From Lewinellaceae bacterium (GTDB lineage: Bacteria > Bacteroidota > Bacteroidia > Chitinophagales > Saprospiraceae): a stretch of DNA of 64,000 nucleotides. Location of the stretch: assembly GCA_020636275.1 (NCBI GenBank), contig JACJYD010000002.1:744001-808000 (forward strand). The letters are read 5' to 3'. The translations under genes were made by a program, and so were the position numbers. The notes beneath the pieces were generated by a model that saw nothing but the letters and a program-made list of their open reading frames with translations, made no database searches and was not told the DNA's origin. Shown in pieces: positions 26,901 through 35,530 of this stretch (its first letter is position 1; each line of letters begins with the position of its first letter).

Positions 26901-28483
26901 AATGGCTTGACGTTGGAATTGGAGGCAGGTAGGGTGCCGGTTGAGAGGTTTATCGTCAACGTCAGGTCTGCCTTACCCCCGTCTTTGGGATATTTGATCT
27001 CGCAGATGAAGTTGTATTCTGACTGGGCAGATGGCCCTGCCGGAGACTGCTGCGTGGATTTGGAAAAGCTCAGGCCGAGCTCGGCAATATACAGGTCCAT
27101 GAGCTGGGCGGGCAGGGCGATATCCGTCCCGAAGTCTTCGAGCAAGGCCTTGGTCAGGCGGCCGACATTGATGTTTTGAGCCTTGGCGTCAAACTCCCAG
27201 GAAGAACTGCCTTGTGAAGTGGTCAGATTGGCAGACAAGTCCAGCACAACTGGATCAGATGTCCCAAAACTCATCGTGCACATTAAATAGCCACTGTCCG
27301 TGTACTGAGGATTGCCAGGAGTGCCGCCCTGGAGGTTCCGCTGGAATCCCATGCCCAGGAAGTTGAGGGTAAAAGCGTCCAGTTTTATATCGGAAAAGCT
27401 GATGGCGAAATTCAGGTTTTCCAGCTGTTTCAACTTGGGATTGATCCCAACCCCCAGGGTATCTATCGAGATAGGGGTGTCGAGTATAAACCCATCGGGA
27501 AGCGATTTTTTGATGTCATCTCCCCCGATGGCCTCCATCATGTCTTCGATGCTGGGGCCAAGGAACCTTTCCGTGGAGGTCTTACCGAAGGAGATCTTAT
27601 CCGGTTCGATCCGGATGAACAGGGGCAGGTTGAACGATTTAATCACGAGGTCGGCGTCCAGTTCAGCCGTGAGAACAGTGGGTGTGCCGTCAAAACTGGC
27701 CGTAATGCTAAAGCGCAGGTCTCTGATGGAAAACGCATGGGGGATCAACTCCCAGCCATCAGCCGATACCGTCAGGCTGAAAAACGAGACCTTGTGGGCT
27801 GTATGGTCGTACATGAACCCTGCCTGGTCCAGGCGCAGGCCTTTGGCTTCGGCTATAGAGTCCGGAAGCCAACCGGCCAGTTCCGGCACCTGGGCAATAT
27901 CAGCCATTTCTTGCAGGCTGGGTAATTCATAAGGCGTAGGAAGCGCACTCTGAATAAAAACGGTATTGGGGGCAGCCGGGAAGCGAATTCGCATGGGCAC
28001 CGCCTTTAATTTGTCACCCAGGTCCATATTCCCGCTCAGGATGCAGGTGAACTGCGGATTATTCTCCTCGTCATTGCCCATCCAAAGGGCTTCGAAGTGC
28101 ATTTGTTCCAGGGTGTAGTTCCCGGTTTTGCCGGCATTGGAGAAGGCAAACGGGATGGCTTTTCCAGATTTCCAAGGGAATTGGATGCTTACCACTAATG
28201 GCCCCTGTTCAAGATCTTCGGAAATGAGGATAGTAAGGTCGAGATCCGTTTCACTATAAAGGCTCGAGATTGAGATGCCCTTTAAGGCAATTTCTTCCTC
28301 AGAATTCGACTGTTGAATTGTGGCTTGATCCAGATTTAAGGTAGACTGATTAAGGGTTTTAGACAGGAACTGCTGAAAACCCGGCAAGCCAAGGTTGTTG
28401 TCATTGAGCTCCAATCTTTGGCCCCCGCCAGCTGAAAGAAGGCTATGTAAATTGCTTTTTATTTGTGATAAGGTAGAAGCCAT
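23966..28483 (-). CDS. Giant DUF6603-like protein
   Basis: ATG at 28483 gives 1505 residues; a TTG at 28516, overlapping the upstream stop, would add 11. There is no signal peptide. The N-terminal 750 residues are a series of beta-rich segments with alternating hydrophobics (DLTILISEDLEQGPLVVSI and similar). From about 800 to 1215, repeated amphipathic strands such as GLGIKVDPFPP, FFIVTGLAGGFGINR, GLLSVEGRLAPNCYVF and GKADVDLGITSVTI resemble DUF6603, a large beta-rich domain of unknown role. A helical tail follows. Alternating glycine-rich strands suggest a long beta-solenoid or a lipid-facing beta structure; this is inference. Confidence 0.75.
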   Translation of the reverse strand: MASTLSQIKSNLHSLLSAGGGQRLELNDNNLGLPGFQQFLSKTLNQSTLNLDQATIQQSNSEEEIALKGISISSLYSETDLDLTILISEDLEQGPLVVSIQFPWKSGKAIPFAFSNAGKTGNYTLEQMHFEALWMGNDEENNPQFTCILSGNMDLGDKLKAVPMRIRFPAAPNTVFIQSALPTPYELPSLQEMADIAQVPELAGWLPDSIAEAKGLRLDQAGFMYDHTAHKVSFFSLTVSADGWELIPHAFSIRDLRFSITASFDGTPTVLTAELDADLVIKSFNLPLFIRIEPDKISFGKTSTERFLGPSIEDMMEAIGGDDIKKSLPDGFILDTPISIDTLGVGINPKLKQLENLNFAISFSDIKLDAFTLNFLGMGFQRNLQGGTPGNPQYTDSGYLMCTMSFGTSDPVVLDLSANLTTSQGSSSWEFDAKAQNINVGRLTKALLEDFGTDIALPAQLMDLYIAELGLSFSKSTQQSPAGPSAQSEYNFICEIKYPKDGGKADLTLTINLSTGTLPASNSNVKPLTGQGSATKWGANNTFSFSVEAKLVIDGDKIIELDLNTDKDAQTRISSDVLLAKNPQNIPFNLQTFIGDLSDDQDLVQLVPPVEIIIQEALLAYLKDPNSTSPSKYLFGLTLGFDLELSKLPLVGKLFGPDKGIKNVRILYGTADLDLQEIREINKAKDLQDKLPEASGRGTNGTPPTPLDPGNDKAIILSKGLNVLANANLSGSSPKAMALPLGNRQAVAPGTTTSVNSPYKRSIQQPLPQSGGKPSSFPSAQRITWVEIGASMGPFTLQRIGAAYQKKTLELLMSSSFQLGILNFSLDGLGIKVDPFPPKDIASLGISPELLGMEADLQKGPLRISGGFLRDGNDYYGEVSVQAAMLSFIAIGGYSDTDPASFFIYVSLDATLGGPPFFIVTGLAGGFGINRTINLPNIDTVATYPLLPNNAPPQGTSPSNTMTTVIPKLKTIFKEEPGEYWIAAGIQFTSFEMIDAFVLVTVSFGVDFQLGLLGQGTMVFPKLDPVPLAYVQLDIIAAVTPSTGLLSVEGRLAPNCYVFDPMVHISGGFAFLSWFNGQHKGDFVVSLGGYHPAFKKPAYYPNVPRLEIKYGFGPFNIDGKLYFALVPSMMMAGLEISATWNTGPVNLWFNAGVDFLLGWAPFHYLGNASISIGASLDLGLFSINVSVSADILIWGPKFGGKADVDLGITSVTIHFGADRPAPPPVGWDQFKQKFLPKAKDATTLEVLKGNVGKGLEDQPKQKDSKSDFDWILNPNHFEIQANTVIPASAGNLHDQTISGSWTTDLNIGPMDKSAIQSALNITLVKEENGAFSKKVTTSDIQVQPILGASPKALYGPYRNTTDKDPNAPDGKQLIENTLLGIQISPIPRVPDRLNNILLEELLLQQDHQTQFQHATPPAGNPTPVKTSLSVDQKTLTVNGLSCIDYRLSALSDAGISSKRDSILTALKTAGFEELKEATKVNGQELVKMGTQEALTDWPLVNALGE

Positions 28484-28512
28484 TTGCTCATTTTTTTCTT
28501 TGGGATCAATGA

Positions 28513-29790
28513 TCAACTGCCTTGTGTGGCTTTTGCGGAAGTCGATTGGAGAGAGTTGGAAACAGTTGGGGGGTTAAAGTCAAGAAGTTCGTCATAGAAG
28601 AAGAGCCTTGACAAAGGGTCTGTTGAACCGGAAGGAAATACCCTTTTTTCCAGCACAGGAAAAGTCGGACATTTGGGCTGAATTGGAAAATTATACTTAT
28701 CTATTTCAAATTTTGGATTTCTTTTCACCTGCGCGCAAAAATTGTTGCTCTGATTCCTTATTTTGCCATCACTCTGAATAAGAAACCCGCCAGTTTTCGC
28801 TGATGCATTTTTGGGAGTAAAACCGGCCCCACAGGAAACCAATAGATTAATATGAACCATATTGGCATTATAAACAAAGTGTAAAAAATTCTCCAGATCC
28901 GGGGTCAATTCTACCTTTTCTGGTATTGTAGTTTTTGGCTTTTTTTTCTTTTTTCCCTTGTTTTCCGGAGTTGGATCTGAGGTAATTTGAATATCATTCT
29001 GTAAGTCAATTCCTAACTTTTTCTTAATAAATTGTTTTGTTTTTTCAACTACTAATTTTTTTAACCTGGGTGAATTTTGATCTGCGCAAATACATAACCC
29101 AAATTGGATGTTCCGACAGGAAAAGTAGCCCTGCGTATCGGTGTCACCTAATGGTTTACCCAGCTCTTTTATTACCCTCACGGACATATCGTGGACCTTT
29201 TTCTTGCGTTCCTCCAGGGCTTCGGGGGAATTATCCGCTGATCTTGGAGGAATAGGCACATCATAGATCCCCCAGTTATAGTTTCCATTCTCACCTTCAG
29301 GAATATCGCTACCTTCCTGGTCTTTATGGACCAGGCTTAATAATTTTCCGTCGCATACAACAGGAGCCACGTTATAGATGGTCCATTTTTCTCCTGTTTT
29401 GTCCCCCCATAATATAGTTCCGGGTACGATCATCCATGAATTTAAAGGTGGTGAAAGACTTTCCTTCAAGAGTTCATCCAACATCGTTGTTGCCTCCTTT
29501 AAGTAATAAGGTCTGTCCTTTCTTCTGAAAAACCACTCCGGGGCTACAAATAGTCTCAGTACCTTTGGATCATCCTTTAAATTAGTCTCGGCTTTTTTTA
29601 TTTGGTTGATCAAATATTCCAGCCTTTTCAGAATGTCTCCCTGGTCGTTTAAACCGCTGCTTTGTATCCCATCTGCATTAAGAACGGGACCATCATCCAG
29701 GAATGGTCCAAGATCTTCCTTATTCGGAGAATAATAACGCTCAGTAGGTGGTGAGTATATGACCACTCGAACTTTTGGCAAATCAGGCAT
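28513..29790 (-). CDS. Nitrilase-fold (carbon-nitrogen hydrolase-like) protein
   Basis: The start is taken at ATG 29790 (MPDLPKVRVVIYSPP); a TTG six bases upstream is possible. The three nitrilase-superfamily catalytic residues can be placed: Glu85 in FVAPEWFF, Lys156 in SLVHKDQEG and Cys235 in FGLCICADQ. A late strand, HINLLVSCGAG, matches the usual closing motif. The 425-residue length is long for the family, because of an N-terminal loop and a lysine-rich insert near 265-285. It is the first gene of the seven-gene cluster. An amidase, nitrilase or acyl-transfer role for a product or partner of the cluster is inferred. Confidence 0.7.
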   Translation of the reverse strand: MPDLPKVRVVIYSPPTERYYSPNKEDLGPFLDDGPVLNADGIQSSGLNDQGDILKRLEYLINQIKKAETNLKDDPKVLRLFVAPEWFFRRKDRPYYLKEATTMLDELLKESLSPPLNSWMIVPGTILWGDKTGEKWTIYNVAPVVCDGKLLSLVHKDQEGSDIPEGENGNYNWGIYDVPIPPRSADNSPEALEERKKKVHDMSVRVIKELGKPLGDTDTQGYFSCRNIQFGLCICADQNSPRLKKLVVEKTKQFIKKKLGIDLQNDIQITSDPTPENKGKKKKKPKTTIPEKVELTPDLENFLHFVYNANMVHINLLVSCGAGFTPKNASAKTGGFLIQSDGKIRNQSNNFCAQVKRNPKFEIDKYNFPIQPKCPTFPVLEKRVFPSGSTDPLSRLFFYDELLDFNPPTVSNSLQSTSAKATQGS

Positions 29791-30066
29791 TAGCAACCAT
29801 TTTCAAATTCCTTGATTCCAACAATTCTTCAATAAAACGCGATAGAAGGAGGTATCCTTTCAAGGGAAACTACCCCGGCAAACTCTACGAAAATGCCCTG
29901 TCGGTAGCAGGAAAGACCGGTCCTTCAATTGGTAAGTATCGGAAAGATTTCAGGGATCGGAGAAGACAAAAAATGATTTTTGTTTCAAAAATTTTAGATG
30001 AATTTATTTATAAATGACTGAATATTAGTAGATTTATTAAAATTTTTAGTTTCAAAAAAATTAAAC

Positions 30067-31539
30067 TTGAGATCGAGTAAACTCATCGCCTTGTTGCATA
30101 CGCTCCAACCGGACGAATGGCACTGGCTGGCCAAATGGGTCCGCTCTCCCTATTACAATAATAATGAGGGGGTTATATCTCTCTTTGATCACTTGCGCAA
30201 ATTTGCCCCGGAGCTGGATTCCCCAAAACTGGAGAAGGAAACTGTGTTTTCGCATCTTTTTCCGGGCCAGGCATATGACGACCAACGACTGCGGCTCCTC
30301 CTGTTTCGCCTGTCTGAGTTGGTAGAGGGTTTCCTCGTAGCCCAACGCCTGAAACGCGATCGACTCACCCACCAGCAATTTTTGCAGGCCGAATTGGGAG
30401 CACGAAACCAATACCCATTATTTGAAAAAGAGAACAGGGACCTGGGGCGGCATCTGGAACAATATCCCTACCGGGATGAGGACTATTACCTGGCCCGTTG
30501 GCGCCAACAATACGACTATTTCTTTCATCCTCAGACCGCCCGGTATGCATTTCCTTCGGCCCAACTCGAGGAAATGATGCAAAACCTGGATGCTTTTTTC
30601 ATCTTATCCAAAATGCGCTACAGCGCCGAATTGCGCAACCGCCAGAATATCCTGCCCGAACAACATGATATTGCTTTGCTCGTGGAAAGCCGTAAGCTGG
30701 TGGCCGAACATCCGGTATTTTCGATCGACATGATATTTCAGACCTACCGGGATATGCTCGACCTGATTGAACAGCCGGATAACGAACACATATTCCTGCG
30801 CCTGGAGGAGATTGCCTTCCAGCATCTGCATTTGTTTCGGTCAAAGGACCAGTCAACCCTGCTTCGCTACCTGATCAACACCACCATTTATTTGTACAAC
30901 GAAGGGAAACAGGAATACCTGGCCCGGCAACTCCGGCTCTACCAATTGGGATTGGCGAAGGATCTATTCCTCGATGAAGGCCAACTTTCCGATGGGACCT
31001 TCCTCAATATCGTCATCACCGCCACCATTCTGGGGGAATTGGATTGGGTGGAGGGTTTTTTAGCAACATACGCAGCCCTCCTCCCTTTCGAACGGCAAGC
31101 AGATGCGGGGAGCCTGGGCACTGCCTATTGGTATTTTGCCAAAGGCGATTTTTCAGCCTGCCACGATTTGCTTCGAAAGGTCGAAAACACCAACCTGCAA
31201 TACCTTTTGCGCGTCAAGTCCTTGTCTTTGCGCACCTACTTTGAGTTGTTCCTGCTGAATGATTCTTATTACAATCTGGTGGTCTACGAATCCAAAGCTT
31301 TTGAGAAATTCCTGCATCGAAATGAAAAAATCACCGAACAGCGCGCTCAAGGCTATTTGAACCTGGTCTACTACCTTCGCCAACTGGCAATGCTGAAGAC
31401 CTCTTTTCAATTGACTTCCCTCAAACTGGGGAAGCTACGCAATAAATTGGAAAAAGAGGGCTCGGTTATCGCCAAGCCCTGGCTACTGGAAAAACTGGCA
31501 GAATTGACTCCGCCGCCAAATTCCGTTAGCCGTCCATAA
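30067..31539 (+). CDS. Helical hypothetical protein with TTG start
   Basis: The frame has no ATG near its 5' end. A stop lies at 30019, and TTG at 30067 is the first sensible start, giving 490 residues. The protein is soluble, helical and rich in Leu, Arg, Gln and Tyr, with repeated short helices that recall TPR-like solenoids; no motif is clear enough to name. The N-terminal LQPDEWHWLAKWVRSPYYNN segment looks like a conserved family start, and I associate such proteins with Saprospiraceae-type genomes. It diverges from the seven-gene cluster across a 276-base A/T-rich gap that holds no other gene. Confidence 0.75.
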   Translation: MRSSKLIALLHTLQPDEWHWLAKWVRSPYYNNNEGVISLFDHLRKFAPELDSPKLEKETVFSHLFPGQAYDDQRLRLLLFRLSELVEGFLVAQRLKRDRLTHQQFLQAELGARNQYPLFEKENRDLGRHLEQYPYRDEDYYLARWRQQYDYFFHPQTARYAFPSAQLEEMMQNLDAFFILSKMRYSAELRNRQNILPEQHDIALLVESRKLVAEHPVFSIDMIFQTYRDMLDLIEQPDNEHIFLRLEEIAFQHLHLFRSKDQSTLLRYLINTTIYLYNEGKQEYLARQLRLYQLGLAKDLFLDEGQLSDGTFLNIVITATILGELDWVEGFLATYAALLPFERQADAGSLGTAYWYFAKGDFSACHDLLRKVENTNLQYLLRVKSLSLRTYFELFLLNDSYYNLVVYESKAFEKFLHRNEKITEQRAQGYLNLVYYLRQLAMLKTSFQLTSLKLGKLRNKLEKEGSVIAKPWLLEKLAELTPPPNSVSRP

Positions 31540-31669
31540 TGTCCTCGGTGATAATGGTGGATTCCTGCCGAAAAAAAACCGGTTGAGCTTTCATAATATG
31601 AGGTATGGGGTGAACAATTAAATCAGCGTCTGCTTCTTAGATTAAAGATGCGGAGAAATCCTCTTTTCT

Positions 31670-31747
31670 CCTTGTCAAACGCTTGCAAATGTTTGGATAT
31701 TTATCGGATGCAACGAAAATCCAAACCTTTGCAACCGTTTGACAAGG
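31670..31747. repeat. Long imperfect hairpin, 29-bp stem
   Basis: The arms at 31670-31698 (CTTGTCAAACGCTTGCAAAT core) and 31719-31747 pair with two mismatches around a 20-base loop. There is no T-tract directly after either arm, so it is not a classical terminator. It could be a processed mRNA-end structure, a small RNA, or a non-autonomous element. Confidence 0.75.
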
Positions 31748-31810
31748 GGTTTTCTCCCTTTGCCCTGATCTTTGCAGTACAAGCTACTCTAGCTCGTTTA
31801 CCCCCTGAAT

Positions 31811-31863
31811 AAAAAAAGGCCTCCCAGGTTTGCTTAAAATGGAGCAAGCCGGGAGCGTCTTTT
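31811..31863 (-). terminator. Terminator of the TonB-receptor gene
   Basis: On the minus strand an imperfect GC-rich stem (CGCTCCCGGCTTGCT with AGCAAACCTGGGAGG) is followed by seven T's (31811-31817). It lies ~50 bases after the receptor stop. On the plus strand TCTTTT follows, so it may also stop reading from the left. Confidence 0.8.
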
Positions 31864-31908
31864 AGCCTGAAAAAAGCGTGCGAGCGCATTCTGCGAATGC
31901 CAAGGAAA

Positions 31909-34344
31909 CTAAAAATCCATCATTCCCCCCTGGTCGCCGCCTTCCCGTCCCCCTTCTCCCCGGTCGCGCTTTTCCTGGCGCAAGCTGTAGGTGAAGTTGA
32001 GAAAGGCAATCCGGCTTTCCCGCTTCCAGTAGTTGTAGGAATCGAAAGTGGCATCGGCCGCCTCGAATTCAAACCGGCGGGTGTCGAAGATGTCGCTGAC
32101 GCGCAAGGTCAGTGAGCCTTTGCCGCGAAGTACAGAGCGGCGCAGGGCCACATCCATGGAATAGATGGGGCTATAGGTGCCCTGAACGGTCACGCCGCGC
32201 GAGCGGTAGAAGCCGTTGGACTGGATCGTCCAGTTCTTTCCGATCGTCCAGGTGGAGAAAAGGGAGCCCGAGAAGAGATACCCGGCATTGGTCAGGTCGG
32301 CTTCGATATTGGATCCGTTCAACTCAGTCCGGTAAACGTTGAAGTTGCCGTTGATATTCCACCATTTCGCCGGGCGGTAAGTGGCTACCATCTCCAGCCC
32401 GGTGGTGTAGGCGTTGTCGAGGTTGGTCCAACTGGAGACCTGCACCCCGTCTTCGCGCACGTAGCGGAAGCGCTGGATCAGGTCGGTGGTGTACCGGAAA
32501 TACAGCGCCGGCTGGAAGGTGAATTTCTCGCTCGAAAACTGGTAGTTTAGTTCCGTGGCGTAAATGTATTCCGGCAGCAGGAAAGGGTTTCCTATCCGGA
32601 TATTCAGCGTATCGGACAATTCAGAGAAGGGATTCAGCGCCCGGCTGCGGGGCCGGTTGATCCGCCTGCTCAGGCTGAGCTGGAAAGCCTGCTGATCGTT
32701 CTTTTTCCAGGAAATGGAACCGCTGGGGAAAAGGGAGAAGTAATTGTTTTCAAATGCTTCTCCGGTCGTGACCAACCTGGAGGACGTATAGGTCTGCTCT
32801 GCCCGCAGGCCGAACTCGTAATCTCCTTTTGCCCATTTCCCGCCAATGATGCCATATGCCGCGGCGATCTTTTCGTCGTATTGGAAATTATTGGTCAGGG
32901 TCGTGCTGGGAATGTAGGTATTGGAAATCGGATCGAAGTTCTGGACCCGGAAATCGTTGCCCATCTCCTGCCAGGAGCCCCGGACACCGGTTTCAAGGTG
33001 GTGCTTGTCCCCAATGGGATGCATATAATCGCCCTGGAGTTGTAAATAGCGGTTGTTTTGATCGGATGCGGATAATTGGCTGGATCTAGACAGCAAAACA
33101 TCGGATAGATCATAGTAGTCTTCCCGGAGCGTATCTCTCCGCGGCTGTCCCCCCTGGGAGTATCGCAGCGACCAGGTCAGATTTTGATCTTCGGTGCGGA
33201 ACAGTTTTTTGTAGTTTAATTCAATTTCTCCGGTTTGACCGCGCTCCACGCCCAGGGCGTCTCGGTAGGAATAGTTGGTGAGTTTGGATCCTTCGTCCGA
33301 AAATTCAAAGTAAAAGTCTTCGTTCTCCTTTTCGCCTTCCCATCGCAACGTCCCGTTGGCAGAGAGGGTTTGCCGGCCGGGCAGGTAGAATTCAAGCCCC
33401 AGCCGGACGGTCTGGTTGTCGTCGATGTCAAGGCCTTTGCCGGCGCGGTAGAGGGAATAGGTGGTGTCGGAAAAGAAATTGGTGCGATCCTGGATGTTGC
33501 GGCTAAACCGTTCCCGGTAATCGCCGGAGTATTGGGTGGTGAATTGCCAGTGATTGGTGGCATAACTGAGTTGGACCGACCCGTTGTACTTATTTCGCGT
33601 ACCGGCATTGAGTTGTCCCTGCAGGTTGAATCCCTTGCGCCCCCCCGGTTTAGTAATGATGTTGATGATGCCTGCGGTTCCTTCGGGATCATATTTTGCC
33701 GAAGGCGTGGTCATAACTTCGATGCGTTCGATGGTGCTGGCCGGGATCTGACTCAGAATGGCCCGGCGGTCAAATCCCACCAACCCGGAGGGCTTTCCGT
33801 CGATCAATACCCGCACATTGGCGCTGCCCCGCAAGCTTATATTCCCGTCGATATCCACCGTGACGGAAGGGATATTCTCCAGGGCTTCCAGGGCATTGGC
33901 GCCTGCCAGACCCAGGTTTTTCTGCACGTTGAACACCTTCTTGTCAAGCCCGAATTGTTGCAGTTCCCGTTCGGAAACGACCGTGACCTCCCGCAAAAGC
34001 TCGGCGCCGGTCTGGAGCTCCAGAATACCCAACTCGAGGAAAGGAGAATCTTCGTCAATAGATAAATTTTTCATTTCCAGTGGGGTATAGCCTAAAAAGT
34101 CGACCCGGATGGTATACGTGCCGTACTGGATCGATTGGAAGGCAAATTGGCCGTCTTCATCGGTCACCATGCCATCGAGCAGCACGGAGTCGGCTTGAGA
34201 ATAGAGGGATACCGCGGCAAAAGGAACGGGTTCGCGAAGCGAGGGATCAATTACCATGCCCCGTAGTCCGGCGCTTGTTTGGGCTATACCGGAAATGGAG
34301 AAGTACCATAAAATCAGGGGTAACAGCAAGGAGACTTTTTTCAT
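31909..34344 (-). CDS. TonB-dependent receptor, outer membrane beta-barrel family
   Basis: The start at 34344 gives MKKVSLLLPLILWYFSISGIAQ, a signal peptide; the ATG at 34362 is less likely. Residues 30-110 are a carboxypeptidase-regulatory-like domain (GMVIDPSLREPVPFAAVSLY). A plug domain follows (LIDGKPSG, SQIPASTIERIEVMTTPSAK, GTAGIINIITK). The remainder is a large barrel of the OMP_b-brl_3 type (RINRPRSRALNPF). This architecture is common for receptors of peptides, metals or unknown cargo in Bacteroidota. It has a clear downstream terminator and no SusD partner. Confidence 0.9.
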   Translation of the reverse strand: MKKVSLLLPLILWYFSISGIAQTSAGLRGMVIDPSLREPVPFAAVSLYSQADSVLLDGMVTDEDGQFAFQSIQYGTYTIRVDFLGYTPLEMKNLSIDEDSPFLELGILELQTGAELLREVTVVSERELQQFGLDKKVFNVQKNLGLAGANALEALENIPSVTVDIDGNISLRGSANVRVLIDGKPSGLVGFDRRAILSQIPASTIERIEVMTTPSAKYDPEGTAGIINIITKPGGRKGFNLQGQLNAGTRNKYNGSVQLSYATNHWQFTTQYSGDYRERFSRNIQDRTNFFSDTTYSLYRAGKGLDIDDNQTVRLGLEFYLPGRQTLSANGTLRWEGEKENEDFYFEFSDEGSKLTNYSYRDALGVERGQTGEIELNYKKLFRTEDQNLTWSLRYSQGGQPRRDTLREDYYDLSDVLLSRSSQLSASDQNNRYLQLQGDYMHPIGDKHHLETGVRGSWQEMGNDFRVQNFDPISNTYIPSTTLTNNFQYDEKIAAAYGIIGGKWAKGDYEFGLRAEQTYTSSRLVTTGEAFENNYFSLFPSGSISWKKNDQQAFQLSLSRRINRPRSRALNPFSELSDTLNIRIGNPFLLPEYIYATELNYQFSSEKFTFQPALYFRYTTDLIQRFRYVREDGVQVSSWTNLDNAYTTGLEMVATYRPAKWWNINGNFNVYRTELNGSNIEADLTNAGYLFSGSLFSTWTIGKNWTIQSNGFYRSRGVTVQGTYSPIYSMDVALRRSVLRGKGSLTLRVSDIFDTRRFEFEAADATFDSYNYWKRESRIAFLNFTYSLRQEKRDRGEGGREGGDQGGMMDF

Positions 34345-34453
34345 AGCGGGCGTCTTTTCCATGTGCGAAAGGATCGCAAAGATAGGAAGTGTTGGATTGA
34401 AATGTAAGGAGAACGACTGAATGTGCCCATTCGTTCATTATTCCCTCCGGACA

Positions 34454-34485
34454 TTTGTTTTAATGTTAATTTAATGTTAACTTTG
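34454..34485 (+). promoter_or_regulatory. Promoter of the aspartyl-protease gene
   Basis: TTTG (34454-34457), 20 bases, then TAACTTTG (34478-34485) is an exact Bacteroidota promoter, about 55 bases before the ATG at 34540. Confidence 0.75.
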
Positions 34486-34539
34486 TGTAAATCGAGCGTA
34501 AAACCTCGGTTTCTTTTTTTTATCCTTTAAAACCCCGCT

Positions 34540-35448
34540 ATGAAAGGTTGGATGTACTTAGTGGGATGCCTGTTGGTGGTTTTGGAGGTTGCAGCACAAC
34601 CCCCGATTGCGTTGGTAGACATACCTGCTGGAGTGAAGGAAAGCCGGGATATGGAATTCCGGGAAAGCTCCGAGACGTTTGAAGTGCGCGCCGGGCTTGT
34701 GTTTATTGAGGCCTACCTGAATGGGGTGGCCGGAATGTATGTGGTAGATACGGGAGCGCCGGGTTTGGTGCTCAACCAGAAACCGGAAGGGGAAAACGAT
34801 CTTGAGGGAAGAGGTGTAACCGGAACCCTGGCCGTTGAAGAAACCCAGGTTGACCAGTTCCAGTTGGGCCTGGTCCAATTCAGGAAGTTGAAAGCCTATA
34901 AGATCGATCTGAGCCACCTGGAGAACCGCCTCCATTGCAGGATCGACGGGTTGATCGGTTACGAAGTGCTCCGGGAAATGGAGATCGTACTGGATTATCC
35001 CAATCAGGTCATCACATTCCGCTCCGGGAACGGATGGGATATCGACCGGGAAAGCGGAGCGGGTTTTACCTTCCACCTGGTTAATCATATTCCCGTAGTG
35101 GAAGCCAGCCTGGGCAAGCGGTCCATATCCCTGGGCCTGGATACCGGCGCTGGGGCTAATGTGCTGAACAAACACCTGGGAAATCCCTACCGGGCTAAAA
35201 ATTCCGAACGCCAACGCATTCGGGGCGTGGACCGGAAAATGAAAAATACGATGGCGGTGCAGGTACCTGTGGCCATTGATGGATTGGAACTTTCAAAACA
35301 GGACCAGGAATACTGGTTGCTGAATCTTTCCCAACTCCACATCGACCTCGACCGGCCGATCGATGGATTGTTAGGTTTTCCGTTCCTCAAGGACGGGAAG
35401 TGGTCGATCAACTACCACACCAGCCGGATCCGCCTTTATAACCCGTAA
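34540..35448 (+). CDS. Secreted aspartyl protease-like protein with two DTG motifs
   Basis: This 302-residue protein has a signal peptide (MYLVGCLLVVLEVAAQ). Two active-site-like motifs are present: VVDTGAPG (Asp70) and LGLDTGAGAN (Asp201). Each is followed by a hydrophobic-Gly segment (DGLIGYEVL, IDGLLGFPFL), as in pepsin or retropepsin lobes. A single chain with two such lobes can form the active pair without dimerising. It probably acts in the periplasm or outside the cell on an unknown peptide. It has its own promoter and a GC-rich terminator downstream. Confidence 0.85.
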   Translation: MKGWMYLVGCLLVVLEVAAQPPIALVDIPAGVKESRDMEFRESSETFEVRAGLVFIEAYLNGVAGMYVVDTGAPGLVLNQKPEGENDLEGRGVTGTLAVEETQVDQFQLGLVQFRKLKAYKIDLSHLENRLHCRIDGLIGYEVLREMEIVLDYPNQVITFRSGNGWDIDRESGAGFTFHLVNHIPVVEASLGKRSISLGLDTGAGANVLNKHLGNPYRAKNSERQRIRGVDRKMKNTMAVQVPVAIDGLELSKQDQEYWLLNLSQLHIDLDRPIDGLLGFPFLKDGKWSINYHTSRIRLYNP

Positions 35449-35480
35449 AGAAAAAGCTGTAATTCGCAAAAGCAGCATGG

Positions 35481-35515
35481 AAGGAGGGAGGCCCGCTAAA
35501 GGCCTCCCTTTCTTT
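35481..35515. terminator. Terminator between convergent genes
   Basis: The GGGAGGCC/GGCCTCCC stem (35486-35493 with 35501-35508) has a 7-base loop and is followed by TTTCTTTG on the plus strand. It ends the aspartyl-protease transcript and may serve the convergent receptor gene. Confidence 0.8.
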
Positions 35516-35530
35516 GTACTCCCCTTATGA

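Larger units (their letters stand above)
31540..31908. other. 369-base intergenic region between convergent genes
   Basis: No gene was found. It contains the long imperfect hairpin at 31670-31747 and the terminator at 31811-31863, described separately. The first 110 bases show nothing recognisable. Confidence 0.7.

Noticed and set aside
13953..29790. Cluster read as a prophage, tailocin or contractile injection system
   Set aside because: No sheath, tube, baseplate, spike, LysM or AAA+ component characteristic of those systems was seen.
29775..30017. Possible 80-residue gene between the cluster and the helical-protein gene
   Set aside because: It starts inside the nitrilase-fold gene, has no ribosome-binding context and an unlikely basic composition.
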